Shown here: positions 42,858 to 51,508 of the stretch, piece after piece
How positions within the stretch are numbered: position 1 is the first letter of the stretch
How the letters are laid out: the number at the start of each line of letters is the position of its first letter
NCBI GenBank assembly: GCA_049644285.1
Contig: JBARRP010000188.1
Span: 1 to 64,000, forward strand
From: CAVRXT01 sp049644285
Lineage (GTDB): Bacteria > Acidobacteriota > Terriglobia > Acidiferrales > UBA7541
Reading direction: 5' to 3'
DNA: 64,000 nt
Program-made: the position numbers and the translations under genes
The notes under the pieces: generated by a model
Seen by the model: only the letters and a program-made list of their open reading frames with translations
What the model was told of the DNA's origin: nothing
The model's database searches: none

Positions 42858-44195
42858 GTGATGATGCGAAAGTGTTTTGTGACGCTGGGAGGAATGCTGG
42901 CGCTGTTCACGATGTTAAGCCTGCCGAGGCTGGCTGATGCGCGGACCTTAGCCCCACAGGATCAGCAACAATCAGGGCAGCAGCCGACTTACACCCTGGC
43001 TGAGTACAATGCCTTCCAGGCATGCCGAGCGGAAACGAACGCGCAGGCGCGCGTGAAGTGCCTGGACGATTTCGTCGCCAAGTTTCCGAACTCGACGTTA
43101 ATGCAGTATGTCTATCAGTTGTATATCGACACCTACAAGCAGCAGAACAATTTTGCAAAGATTGTTGAGTCCGCCGATAAGCTCCTCGCGCTGGGAGACA
43201 AGATTCCGCCCCAGGGCCGGCTGCAGGCGCTGGTGGCGCGCTGTACCGCTTTCGAGAGCTCATACAATGCCAAGGCTCCGGACGTGCAGGAACAAATTAC
43301 GAAGGAACGCGATGCCGCCCAGCAGGGGTTAAAGCTGCTGAACGAGTTGCCCAAGCCGGCAAACGTTTCCGACGAACAATTCGCCGAACAGAAAAAACCG
43401 GCCAACAGTTTTTTCTACAATGCCCTGGGTTTCGCAAACTTGCAGGCGAAGGATTTCAAGGCCGCTGCGGATGCGTTCAAGAATGCTGTAGCGGCGAATC
43501 CGAAGGATGCCGTCGCTTATTACCGGCTGGGGATTGCCTATCTCCAGCAGAATCCCCCGCAGTCGTTGGATGGATTTTGGGCGGTTGCCAAGGCGATCGA
43601 TCTTAAGGCGCCAGGCGAAGCCCAGGTCCGCACTTATTTGCGGGGACAGATTCAGCGGTATCAAATGTCGGGTTGCGATGACCTGCTTGACGCTCAGGTA
43701 AACGAGCTCCTCACGCTGGCCCAGAATTCCGCCGACCGCCCGGCTACCTATTCACTCCCCAGTTCGGCAGATCTCGACAAGATTCGCCAGGGGTCGACCA
43801 TCCTCACCGTCTTGAACGACCTGAAGGCCGGGGGAGACAAAGCGAAGATGACTTGGCTTGCCGTTTGTGGGTCGGAGTTTCAAGATGTCCCCGGCAGGAT
43901 CATTGAAATGACGTCGGATGATAAGGGCACGACGTTCAAGCTTTACACCGGCGCGTCGCAGGAGGAAATGGACGCGGCGACAGACCCGAATAGCGTGATC
44001 ACCATCACGGGCCCCGAAGTTAAGCGTTTCGAGAAGGGCGACTACTTCCGCTACACCGGTACGCTGGTCAGCTATGATCCGCAGCCGCTGCTCGTCCACT
44101 GGGACAAAGCGAGGATCAACCCCGAGGACATTCCGCCGGAGAAGGCAGAGCCGGGCAAGCGGCGCAAGCTGCCGAAGAAACCCGGGAAGCAATAG
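42858..44195 (+). CDS. Exported tetratricopeptide-repeat protein
   Basis: 445 residues. A signal peptide (about 1-29, cut near ADA-R) is followed by a Gln-rich spacer and TPR-like helical pairs (about 45-130 and 185-260; NSFFYNALGFANLQAKDFKAAADAFKNAV is the clearest). A C-terminal beta-like region (about 290-425) is unassigned. The tail is Lys/Pro-rich. Its periplasmic role is unknown; such proteins often act as scaffolds. AGGAGG lies 7 bases before GTG at 42858. It ends at a strong terminator and has its own promoter, so it is a single-gene unit. Confidence 0.85.
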   Translation: MMMRKCFVTLGGMLALFTMLSLPRLADARTLAPQDQQQSGQQPTYTLAEYNAFQACRAETNAQARVKCLDDFVAKFPNSTLMQYVYQLYIDTYKQQNNFAKIVESADKLLALGDKIPPQGRLQALVARCTAFESSYNAKAPDVQEQITKERDAAQQGLKLLNELPKPANVSDEQFAEQKKPANSFFYNALGFANLQAKDFKAAADAFKNAVAANPKDAVAYYRLGIAYLQQNPPQSLDGFWAVAKAIDLKAPGEAQVRTYLRGQIQRYQMSGCDDLLDAQVNELLTLAQNSADRPATYSLPSSADLDKIRQGSTILTVLNDLKAGGDKAKMTWLAVCGSEFQDVPGRIIEMTSDDKGTTFKLYTGASQEEMDAATDPNSVITITGPEVKRFEKGDYFRYTGTLVSYDPQPLLVHWDKARINPEDIPPEKAEPGKRRKLPKKPGKQ

Positions 44196-44222
44196 CAGAG
44201 CAGATTTGGCGCAGAGAGATAC

Positions 44223-44260
44223 ATGGCCGGTTCTGTGCGCGGATCGGCCATTTTTCTTTT
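44223..44260 (+). terminator. Rho-independent terminator after the TPR gene
   Basis: Stem ATGGCCG/CGGCCAT (44223-44229 and 44245-44251) with a 15-base loop, followed by TTTTCTTTT. It is the clearest intrinsic terminator in the window. Confidence 0.75.
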
Positions 44261-44307
44261 CCCGTGTCCTCCGGTGATTTCGTTGAAGGACGATCCCAGG
44301 CAAAGAA

Positions 44308-44532
44308 CTAGGGTCGACGGCTCTGGCGGCGGTGGCCGAGCTTGTAGTCGACTACCAGGCGGCTGAGCGTGTTGCGGTGGATCCCGAGGACTCTTGCCGC
44401 GCGGCACTGGTTGCCATTAGAGCGCTCGAGCGCCCGCTTCACAAACCTCTTCTTGAATTCGTTGACCGCTTCACCCAGCAGGATACCCCGCTCCACCATC
44501 TGGCCGACTAGGGTTTCGAGTTGATCTTTCAC
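44308..44532 (-). CDS. Fis-type helix-turn-helix protein
   Basis: 74 residues. The C-terminal HTH (ALERSNGNQCRAARVLGIHRNTLSRLVVDYKL) is the Fis/NtrC C-terminal type. The N-terminal 30 residues are a helix (LVGQMVERGILLGEAV), like stand-alone Fis domain proteins. There is no AAA+ domain, so it cannot activate sigma-54 itself. It is directly upstream of purC on the same strand but with a 50-base gap; GTG at 44532 follows GGAGAG. Confidence 0.82.
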   Translation of the reverse strand: MKDQLETLVGQMVERGILLGEAVNEFKKRFVKRALERSNGNQCRAARVLGIHRNTLSRLVVDYKLGHRRQSRRP

Positions 44533-44582
44533 GTTGGCACTCTCCGCAGCAGCGCTTCAGGAAGAGACCCTTGGCTCTTGGT

Positions 44583-45482
44583 TCAGTCGAGTACATGGCC
44601 CGTGAGCCGCTCATAGGCCTCACGGTACTTCCCCCGGGTGCCAGCAACCACGTCGGAAGGAAGTTCCGGCGCCGGCGGCTGTTTGTTCCAACCAATCCGC
44701 TCGAGATGATCGCGGACGTATTGCTTGTCGAAAGAAGGTTGCGCCTGGCCGGGTGCGTAACGATCCGCCGGCCAGAATCGGGAGGAATCCGGCGTGAGGG
44801 CTTCATCGATCCAGATGACCTCTCCGTCGGACAGCCCGAATTCGAGCTTGGTGTCGGCAATGATGATTCCACGCGCCGCCGCATAATCGGCTGCCCGCTG
44901 GTAGATGTCAAGGCTCAGGGCACGCAGCTTTTCCGCCAGCGGCTGTTCGATCTGATCGGCCATCTCACTAAACGATATATTCTCGTCGTGGCCGCCGACG
45001 GCCTTTGTCGCAGGGGTGAAAATCGGCTCGGGCAGTCGTTCCGACTCGCGCAGCCCTGAAGGCAGCAGAATCCCGCAAATGGCACCCGTCTGCTGGTAAT
45101 CCTTCCAACCAGAGCCGGACAGGTATCCGCGAATGACGCATTCCACGGGTACTGGATCGGTGCGACGCACGAGCATTGCGCGGCCGCGCAGGGAATCTGC
45201 AAATGGCGCAAGTTCGCCCGGGAAATCGGCCGCTGCGATCACGTGGTTGGGAACGATGTCGGCCAGCTTCCGAAACCAGAACAAAGACAACTGCGTGAGG
45301 ACTCGACCTTTATCGGGAATCGGAGTCGGGAGTACGACATCGAAGGCGGAAAGCCGGTCCGTTGCAACGATCAACAGTTTGTCGCCCACTTCATACAAGT
45401 CGCGGACCTTACCGCGGCCTCGGAGTTTCAATCCGGGGAAATTTGTTTCTGCGATAACAGGTGCCATCTGGGGAGCTGCCAC
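44583..45482 (-). CDS. purC: SAICAR synthase (phosphoribosylaminoimidazole-succinocarboxamide synthase)
   Basis: Step of de novo purine synthesis joining CAIR and aspartate with ATP. 299 residues, the longer (yeast-like) class. GKVRDLYEVGDKLLIVATDRLSAFDVVLPTPIPDKG, RRTDPVPVECVIRGYLSGSGW and IADTKLEFGLSDGEVIWIDEALTPDSSRFW are the family signatures. GTG at 45482 is used; ATG at 45467 is an alternative. It is not linked to other pur genes here. Confidence 0.95.
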   Translation of the reverse strand: MAAPQMAPVIAETNFPGLKLRGRGKVRDLYEVGDKLLIVATDRLSAFDVVLPTPIPDKGRVLTQLSLFWFRKLADIVPNHVIAAADFPGELAPFADSLRGRAMLVRRTDPVPVECVIRGYLSGSGWKDYQQTGAICGILLPSGLRESERLPEPIFTPATKAVGGHDENISFSEMADQIEQPLAEKLRALSLDIYQRAADYAAARGIIIADTKLEFGLSDGEVIWIDEALTPDSSRFWPADRYAPGQAQPSFDKQYVRDHLERIGWNKQPPAPELPSDVVAGTRGKYREAYERLTGHVLD

Positions 45483-45608
45483 GGAATTCTTGTCCTTTTG
45501 AGAGGGGGTATTCTAGCGCACGAGGAGATGTTGTCAACGGAGAAGAAAAAGAAATGTGGAAAACTAATTTCTCTTCGAAATGAATAATGAATCTCGACCG
45601 CGGCGGAA

Positions 45609-48600
45609 TCAAGCGGCGTTTGTCGCAGAACGCGCCGCCTCGGCCTGATCTTCCCAGCGCACGGACACGAGTTTGGAGACGCCGGGCTCCTGCATGGTCA
45701 CACCATAGAGCACTGCACCCATCTCCATCGTCCGCCGGTTGTGGGTGACGACGATGAATTGGATCTGCTCGCCCATGTCCAGCAGCATTTTGTTGAAGCG
45801 GCCGACGTTCGCCTCGTCCAGCGGCGCATCCACCTCGTCCAGGATGCAGAACGGGCTCGGCTGGAAACGGAAGACAGCGATCAGAAGCGCGAGAGCTGTC
45901 AGAGCTTTTTCACCGCCGGAAAGCAGCAGGATATTTTGCAGGCGCTTGCCCGGCGGCTGCGCAACAATGTCGATTCCACATTCCCCGGAGCTATCGGGTT
46001 CGGTCAAGCGCATCTCGCCGTGACCCCCTCCAAAAAGCGTCTGGAAGGCCGCCGCGAAATGGCGGTTGATGGCGGCGTATGCCTCCTCAAATTTTTGCCG
46101 GGAAACTGTATCCAACTCGGCGATCGCCTGCTGAGTGTTTTCGATGGATTGGACGAGGTCGTCGCGTTCGCGGCGGAGGAACGTGTCGCGCTCTTCGCAT
46201 TCCTGGTATTCCTGGAGAGCCATCATGTTCACCGGACCCATGGCCTCGACGCGCGCCTTCATTTCGTCGTAGCTGGTCTCGGCGGAGGTGAGGGCCTCGC
46301 CGATCAAGAGCTCCGGCTCGAGCCCGATCAACTCTTCCGGCTGGGCATTCAGTTCCGCCACGCACGTCTGGCGCATGTAATCGCGATCGGAATCGTTGCG
46401 GGCCTTTTCGATTTCGCGTTGTCCGCGCTCGGCGCGCAGCTCGTCGAGCGACTGGCGCTTCAGGCGGAGGGCGTCATCGAGCCGCTCGGCGCGCGTCCGA
46501 GCCTCTTCCCATTCACGTTCGAGCCGCTCTTTCTGTTCTTCGAGGCGGCCCTTGTCGCTACGGAACGACTCGGCTTGGCGAGTAAGCTCCGCGCTATTGG
46601 CGGCCAGTTCCTCGACTTCTCCACGAAGAGCGGCCAGCTGCTGCCGCAATACCGACAGGCGATCGTGGGCCTGGGTGGACTCTTCACTCAGCCGTTGCTC
46701 AATGGCTTCGGCGCTCGCAAGGCGTTCCGCCATCGCGGCGAGTTCTTCACGGCGTGTGGCGAGCCGTTCTTGCTGAAGCAGCGACTCCTGGCGCATGGCG
46801 GTGAGGTGCTCGGCGGTCGCAGACGCTTCGGTTTCCGCCGCCTCGCGTGCCTCTAATGCCTCGGCGTGCCGGAGGCGGGCCTGTTCGGCGCGCGCTCTCG
46901 CCGCGCCAGCTTCCAAACGCAGGCGCCCAATTTCTTCCCGGCATGCCGCGAGCTGCTGCTCGTACCGGCGGAGTTCAGCGAGGGCTTGCTCGCGCTGGTG
47001 CGTCGCAGCCACCAGCGACTTCTCGGCTTCGACGTGTTGCGCCAGCGTGACGCTCAGCTGTTCCTCGGCGCCGGCAATTTGGCTTTCGAGTCGATTGAGC
47101 TCCGCTTGCGCCTCGGCGGCCATATTTTCCAACCGCACTGCCTCCGCTTCGTGCATGCGGAGTTCGCGCTTCAACGCCAGCGGCCCGGCTTCGCCGGCCC
47201 GGCCGCCGGACACCATCCGGCCGTGGTAGCAGGTGCCATCGGGGGTCAGGAAATGGAGCTGTGGATTTTCCCGCGCCATCTTTTCGGCGGCGGCTGCGGT
47301 CTCAACGAGGAAAGCCGAACGGAGCTTCGGTAGAAATTCCTTGGCGGACGGCCCCAAGGGCTCGCGGAACTCCACCAGCCGGTCGAGTCGCGAGATTACG
47401 TCCACTGTTTGCGTGAAGGGATGGTCGGGCTCTTTCGTCGGGAGGTTCAAGTTGCGCAAGGAATCGACGAAGAAGGTCGCGCGGCCACCCACTTCGTCGC
47501 GCAGCAGCGCAATTCCGGCGCGGGCATGATCGAAAGTCTCCACGACAATATATTCGAGCTCGTCCCGCAGGAATTGTTCTACCGCGCCCTCATATTCCGC
47601 CTCGACTTCGGCATAATCGGCCAGCAGCCCGACGGCGCGGAAACCCCGCGAACCGGCTTCTCCATTTGCCGAGAAGAGTTTTTGAACCGCATCGGCCGTG
47701 TAGGCCCGCTCGTTCAGGATTTGCTCGAGCGAGGCACGGCGGGCGCGCTCCGCAGAAAGGTCCTCGCGCACGCGGTCCAGCCGTGGTTTGGTTTCTTGGT
47801 GTGAGCGGCGCAGCTCCGCGATACGCGACTGAGCATCGCGCACTGCTTGTTCGAGTTCCTGCGCCCGCTCTTCTGCGTTGCGGCAATGAGCCTCGCCAGC
47901 CCGGGCGGCCTCAGCATGCGCGGAGCAGATTGCTTCCAGCGCGCGTAAGCCTTCCGCGCGTTCGGCTTCAGCAGTTGCCGCCCGCGCTGCTGTTTCATCC
48001 GACTGCACGGACTCCGCGTGACTCCGAATCGCTTCTTCGCCCAAACGAACGGAGGTATGGCGCAGTTCCTCGATGCGCGCTTCGAGCTGGCCTTGTTCGA
48101 TGGCGCCCCCGCCGGCGCGTTCGAGCGAGTCACGCAGCGCAGCTTCGAGGCTCGCCGCCTGCTCGCGCAACGTCGCCATCGCTTCACGATGCGCTTCGAT
48201 GCGCGTTTCGAGTTGCCGCGCGTGCGATTCCGCCTGATCGATCTCGAGGTTCAGGTGCTCGGAGCGGGATTCGAGCTGTGCGGCTTGCTCACGGTTGAAC
48301 GTGATGCGGTTTTCTGCGCGGTCCAGTTCGAGGGCCGACTGACTGAGCAAGTTCTGCGTCTCTCGCAGCTCGGCATCGAGCTCGTAGGTGCGCGCGTTAG
48401 TCCGCTCCTGCTCGGCCTCGAGCTCGCGCAGCGCCGATACCTCTGCATTCTCCTGGCCGGCGAGTTCGCGGAGCAGCTCTTCGAGGCGCTCCGCTTCCGA
48501 GTCCAGTTGTTGCGCTTTACTTGCAAGCACCTTCCGCAAGAGTCCGCGCATTTCCTCGCGGAGCTCGGTGTAACGGCGGGCTTTGGAAGCCTGGCGCTTC

Positions 48601-49442
48601 AGCGAGGCGAGCTGCTTTTCGACTTCGACCAGGATGTCGTTCACACGCGACAGATTCAGTTTGGACGCCTCGAGTTTGGCTTCGGCCAGACGCCGCTTCG
48701 TCTTGTACATCGTGATCCCAGCGGCTTCTTCGATGATGGCGCGGCGATCCATGGGCTTCGAGTTCAGGATCTGGCCGATGCGCCCTTGCTCGATAATGGC
48801 ATAGGAGTCAGGACCGAGACCCATGCCCATGAAGAGTTCCTGAATGTCGCGCAACCGGACCACCCGGCCATTGATGAGATATTCGCTTTGTCCAGAGCGA
48901 TAGAGACGCCGGCCGACCACGACTTCCCCGGGCTTAGTTGCCGGAGCCGGCTTTTCTTTTCCGCTGTTCTTCCAAGGCCGTCGGTCCGTAACTGCTTCTT
49001 CGGCGGTCGGCATTTCTTCAACGTTGTTGTGGGCAGTCTCCGCACTGTCCGCCGCGTGAGTTTCAGCGTCACCTCCCGCGGAAATGGTCGCCGCCGGATC
49101 GACAGATTGCCCGGCCAATTGTTCTGCGGATTGCTCTGCCTCGCCCAGCACCTTCGCGGCGGCTTCGGCGAGTTCGGAGTCTACCAGCGTAAGCGAAACC
49201 TCGGAAAGACCGAGGGGAGGACGCTTGGCGGTGCCGTTAAAGATGCAATCCGCCATGCGCTCGGCGCGCAGGAGCTTGTGACTCTGCTCGCCCAGCACCC
49301 AGGAAATGGCGTCCACGATATTGGATTTGCCGCAGCCGTTGGGACCGACGATGCAGGTGATCCCACTGCCGCTGAAGGTGATGTGCGTCTTCTCGCAGAA
49401 GGACTTGAAGCCCAACAAATCGACTTTACGAAGTTTCAGCAC
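45609..49442 (-). CDS. smc: Chromosome segregation protein SMC, head insert
   Basis: Condensin ATPase of about 1277 residues. The N-head has Walker A GPNGCGKSN (about 33-41) and VSYAI-type Q-loop sequence; two long coiled coils flank a hinge (GFRAVGLLADYAEVEAEYEGAVEQFL); the C-head has LSGGEKALTALALL and Walker B FCILDEVDAPLDEANV. GTG at 49442 follows a GAGGG by 5 bases. Unusual: between VSLTLVDSE and VVVGRRLYRSG the head carries about 84 extra acidic, Ala/Glu-rich residues (about 89-172), where the family normally has a short loop. ScpA/ScpB are not in the window. Confidence 0.95.
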   Translation of the reverse strand: MLKLRKVDLLGFKSFCEKTHITFSGSGITCIVGPNGCGKSNIVDAISWVLGEQSHKLLRAERMADCIFNGTAKRPPLGLSEVSLTLVDSELAEAAAKVLGEAEQSAEQLAGQSVDPAATISAGGDAETHAADSAETAHNNVEEMPTAEEAVTDRRPWKNSGKEKPAPATKPGEVVVGRRLYRSGQSEYLINGRVVRLRDIQELFMGMGLGPDSYAIIEQGRIGQILNSKPMDRRAIIEEAAGITMYKTKRRLAEAKLEASKLNLSRVNDILVEVEKQLASLKRQASKARRYTELREEMRGLLRKVLASKAQQLDSEAERLEELLRELAGQENAEVSALRELEAEQERTNARTYELDAELRETQNLLSQSALELDRAENRITFNREQAAQLESRSEHLNLEIDQAESHARQLETRIEAHREAMATLREQAASLEAALRDSLERAGGGAIEQGQLEARIEELRHTSVRLGEEAIRSHAESVQSDETAARAATAEAERAEGLRALEAICSAHAEAARAGEAHCRNAEERAQELEQAVRDAQSRIAELRRSHQETKPRLDRVREDLSAERARRASLEQILNERAYTADAVQKLFSANGEAGSRGFRAVGLLADYAEVEAEYEGAVEQFLRDELEYIVVETFDHARAGIALLRDEVGGRATFFVDSLRNLNLPTKEPDHPFTQTVDVISRLDRLVEFREPLGPSAKEFLPKLRSAFLVETAAAAEKMARENPQLHFLTPDGTCYHGRMVSGGRAGEAGPLALKRELRMHEAEAVRLENMAAEAQAELNRLESQIAGAEEQLSVTLAQHVEAEKSLVAATHQREQALAELRRYEQQLAACREEIGRLRLEAGAARARAEQARLRHAEALEAREAAETEASATAEHLTAMRQESLLQQERLATRREELAAMAERLASAEAIEQRLSEESTQAHDRLSVLRQQLAALRGEVEELAANSAELTRQAESFRSDKGRLEEQKERLEREWEEARTRAERLDDALRLKRQSLDELRAERGQREIEKARNDSDRDYMRQTCVAELNAQPEELIGLEPELLIGEALTSAETSYDEMKARVEAMGPVNMMALQEYQECEERDTFLRRERDDLVQSIENTQQAIAELDTVSRQKFEEAYAAINRHFAAAFQTLFGGGHGEMRLTEPDSSGECGIDIVAQPPGKRLQNILLLSGGEKALTALALLIAVFRFQPSPFCILDEVDAPLDEANVGRFNKMLLDMGEQIQFIVVTHNRRTMEMGAVLYGVTMQEPGVSKLVSVRWEDQAEAARSATNAA

Positions 49443-49688
49443 GCTGGCCCTCGAGTAAGCCTCGGCCCCTTCGCGCAACGGGCGGGGATTGGCCTGAATT
49501 TAAACCTTCCAGCGGAGGTTTTTGGCGACAAAAAGATTGGCGGGTCGTTTCGCAGTGGCCCAGCCGCCTGGCGCTTCGGTTCGGCGGTTACGAAGCCACC
49601 ATAGCACGCGTCCCCACGGGTGTAAAGGCTGAGATGGGGTCTCGAGTGTCCATAGAAAAACTGGTCGCAGTATGATAAGAAACGGAGA

Positions 49689-50480
49689 ATGATGAACTTC
49701 CGCGCGCCTGCCCTCCTCGACTTGCGCAACGTGCGTGTTTTCCGGACGGACAAAGTCGCCCTCGACGACATCAGCCTCCAGGTCCAAGCCAATGAGCACG
49801 TCGCGGTTCTCGGGCCGAATGGCTGTGGCAAGTCCACTCTAATCAAGCTCATCACGCGTGAATGCTACCCCGTCGTTCGGGAAGGCTCCTCCATGACGAT
49901 TTTGGGTCGCGAGCGCTGGAACGTCTTTGGGTTGCGGACCCTGCTCGGGATCGTGTCGAACGACCTCATGCTGTCATGCACGGGTGCAGCAACTGGCAGG
50001 GACGTGGTTCTCTCGGGTTTCTTCAGCAGTACTCGCGTCTTTCCGAATCACCGGGTCGAGCCCGAGCACCTCGAACGGGCCGAAGCCGCTTTGGCGCGAT
50101 TGGAAGTGCCGCACCTGGCTGACCGCGCGGTTGGGGAAATGTCGTCGGGAGAGGCAAAACGAATCTTGATTGCGCGTGCTCTTGTGCACGAGCCCAAGAC
50201 GCTGGTGTTTGACGAGCCGACCAACAGCCTGGATGTGTTCGCTCAACACAGCCTGCGCGGAATGATGGAGTCACTAGCCCAATCGGGCATTGGGATCGTG
50301 TTGGTCACTCACCATGTTTCCGATATCATTCCGGAAATCAAGCGGGTCGTGTTTATGCAAGACGGACGCATCGTGGCGGACAGGCCGAAGGAAGAACTGC
50401 TCGAGGCGCGGCAATTGTCTCGTCTGTTCAGAATGCAAGTGGAGGTCGCTCGCCGAGATGGCTATTACCACGTTTGGTGA
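49689..50480 (+). CDS. Orphan ABC transporter ATP-binding protein
   Basis: 263 residues with Walker A GPNGCGKST, Q-loop NDLMLSCTG, signature SSGEAKRIL (an unusual SSGE form), Walker B TLVFDEPTNSLD and switch THHVSDI. IPEIKRVVFMQDGR and the DR-V pattern match YlmA/ModF-like or iron-type importer ATPases. No permease or binding protein is next to it, so its partner is unknown. It is divergent from smc with a 246-base gap; TATGAT at 49671-49676 may be its -10. Confidence 0.87.
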   Translation: MMNFRAPALLDLRNVRVFRTDKVALDDISLQVQANEHVAVLGPNGCGKSTLIKLITRECYPVVREGSSMTILGRERWNVFGLRTLLGIVSNDLMLSCTGAATGRDVVLSGFFSSTRVFPNHRVEPEHLERAEAALARLEVPHLADRAVGEMSSGEAKRILIARALVHEPKTLVFDEPTNSLDVFAQHSLRGMMESLAQSGIGIVLVTHHVSDIIPEIKRVVFMQDGRIVADRPKEELLEARQLSRLFRMQVEVARRDGYYHVW

Positions 50481-50668
50481 GCTGAGTTTCGGTGGTTACG
50501 GGTGCTAAGAAACTGCCGAATAGCTGCCTTGGCGTCACGCGGCCGCAGGCTACGCGAGGCGTTCACGGGTCGGGAAGACCGTCAGGAAGCTGGAAGTTCC
50601 TTTAGCAGGACTTTGGCCTGCGAAACCACGGCCGCTCCAGCAAAAGGAAATCGAAGAAGGGGAAAACG

Positions 50669-51400
50669 ATGGCAACTGCGAGCGTGGTTCCGTCTCCACC
50701 GGCTGGCCGAAATCTGATCGCCCCGGTCTGGCACACGGTACTCCTGGTGTTGATCTTCTTTGCGCTCACAGTGGCCGGTGCCGTTTTTCAGCGGAACGCA
50801 CAAGCGGCTCCCGGCATGTTGCAGCAACACCCGAATGTGGTTCCGCTCTATCTCTCGATGATGGGTTCCGAGTGGCTGCTCATCTATGGCGTTTGGGCGG
50901 GAATTCACCGTCGTGGTGGAAAGTTGCGGGACCTCATCGGTGGCCGCTGGGCGAGCGCCAAAGACGTTCTTGTGGATCTCGCCGTTGCGCTGGTTGTTTG
51001 GATCCTCTGGATTGGCATCCAGTACGGCGTGGTCGCTCTTTGGGGCGCGAGCCAGGCACGATCGATCTCTGTGCTCCTCCCGCAGCGCGGAATCGAGGTT
51101 TTTCTCTGGTTTGCCGTGTCGATAACTGCGGGAATCAGCGAAGAAATCACATTTCGCGGATATTTTCAAAAGCAGTTCGAAGCGATGACGGGAAGTGCCG
51201 CTGCCGGTCTGATTTTGCAGGGAGTTCTCTTCGGCATTTCCCACGGTTACCAGGGGCTCCGAGCGGTCATCATGATCGTTCTTTATGGACTCCTCTACGG
51301 CGTTGTCGCTTCCACGCGCAAGAGTCTGCGTCCCGGCATCATCGCCCACGGCTGGTCGGACGTCTACGCGGGATACTTGTATCAATTCCTCCCGCATTAG
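50669..51400 (+). CDS. CPBP intramembrane glutamic protease
   Basis: 243 residues with six or more helices. The catalytic motif EExxxR is at 158-163 (EEITFR), followed by a His motif SHGYQG (about 190-194) and AHGWSD, typical of the CPBP/Abi (PF02517) family. In eukaryotes the family cleaves prenylated proteins (Rce1); bacterial roles include bacteriocin immunity and signalling. The role here is unknown. Ribosome site GAAGGGG precedes ATG. It lies between an ABC ATPase and an M28 peptidase gene, all same strand but with gaps of more than 100 bases. Confidence 0.87.
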   Translation: MATASVVPSPPAGRNLIAPVWHTVLLVLIFFALTVAGAVFQRNAQAAPGMLQQHPNVVPLYLSMMGSEWLLIYGVWAGIHRRGGKLRDLIGGRWASAKDVLVDLAVALVVWILWIGIQYGVVALWGASQARSISVLLPQRGIEVFLWFAVSITAGISEEITFRGYFQKQFEAMTGSAAAGLILQGVLFGISHGYQGLRAVIMIVLYGLLYGVVASTRKSLRPGIIAHGWSDVYAGYLYQFLPH

Positions 51401-51455
51401 TGGTTGGCACTGCCGCCGGACCTCACGTTCCTACTAACGTCCCTGCGTCAGCCAA

Positions 51456-51484
51456 TTGACTTGGCGCCGCTTGCGTCCTAGCAT
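51456..51484 (+). promoter_or_regulatory. Promoter of the M28 peptidase gene
   Basis: TTGACT (51456-51461), a 17-base spacer and TAGCAT (51479-51484). The predicted start of transcription is about 17 bases before the TTG start codon. Confidence 0.6.
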
Positions 51485-51508
51485 TTCCCGCACAAACCTG
51501 GAGGAGAG

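Noticed and set aside
48018..49604. 528-codon open frame opposite smc
   Set aside because: Low-complexity translation (FxxxRFE-type repeats) mirroring the Glu/Ala coiled-coil codons of smc; a shadow.
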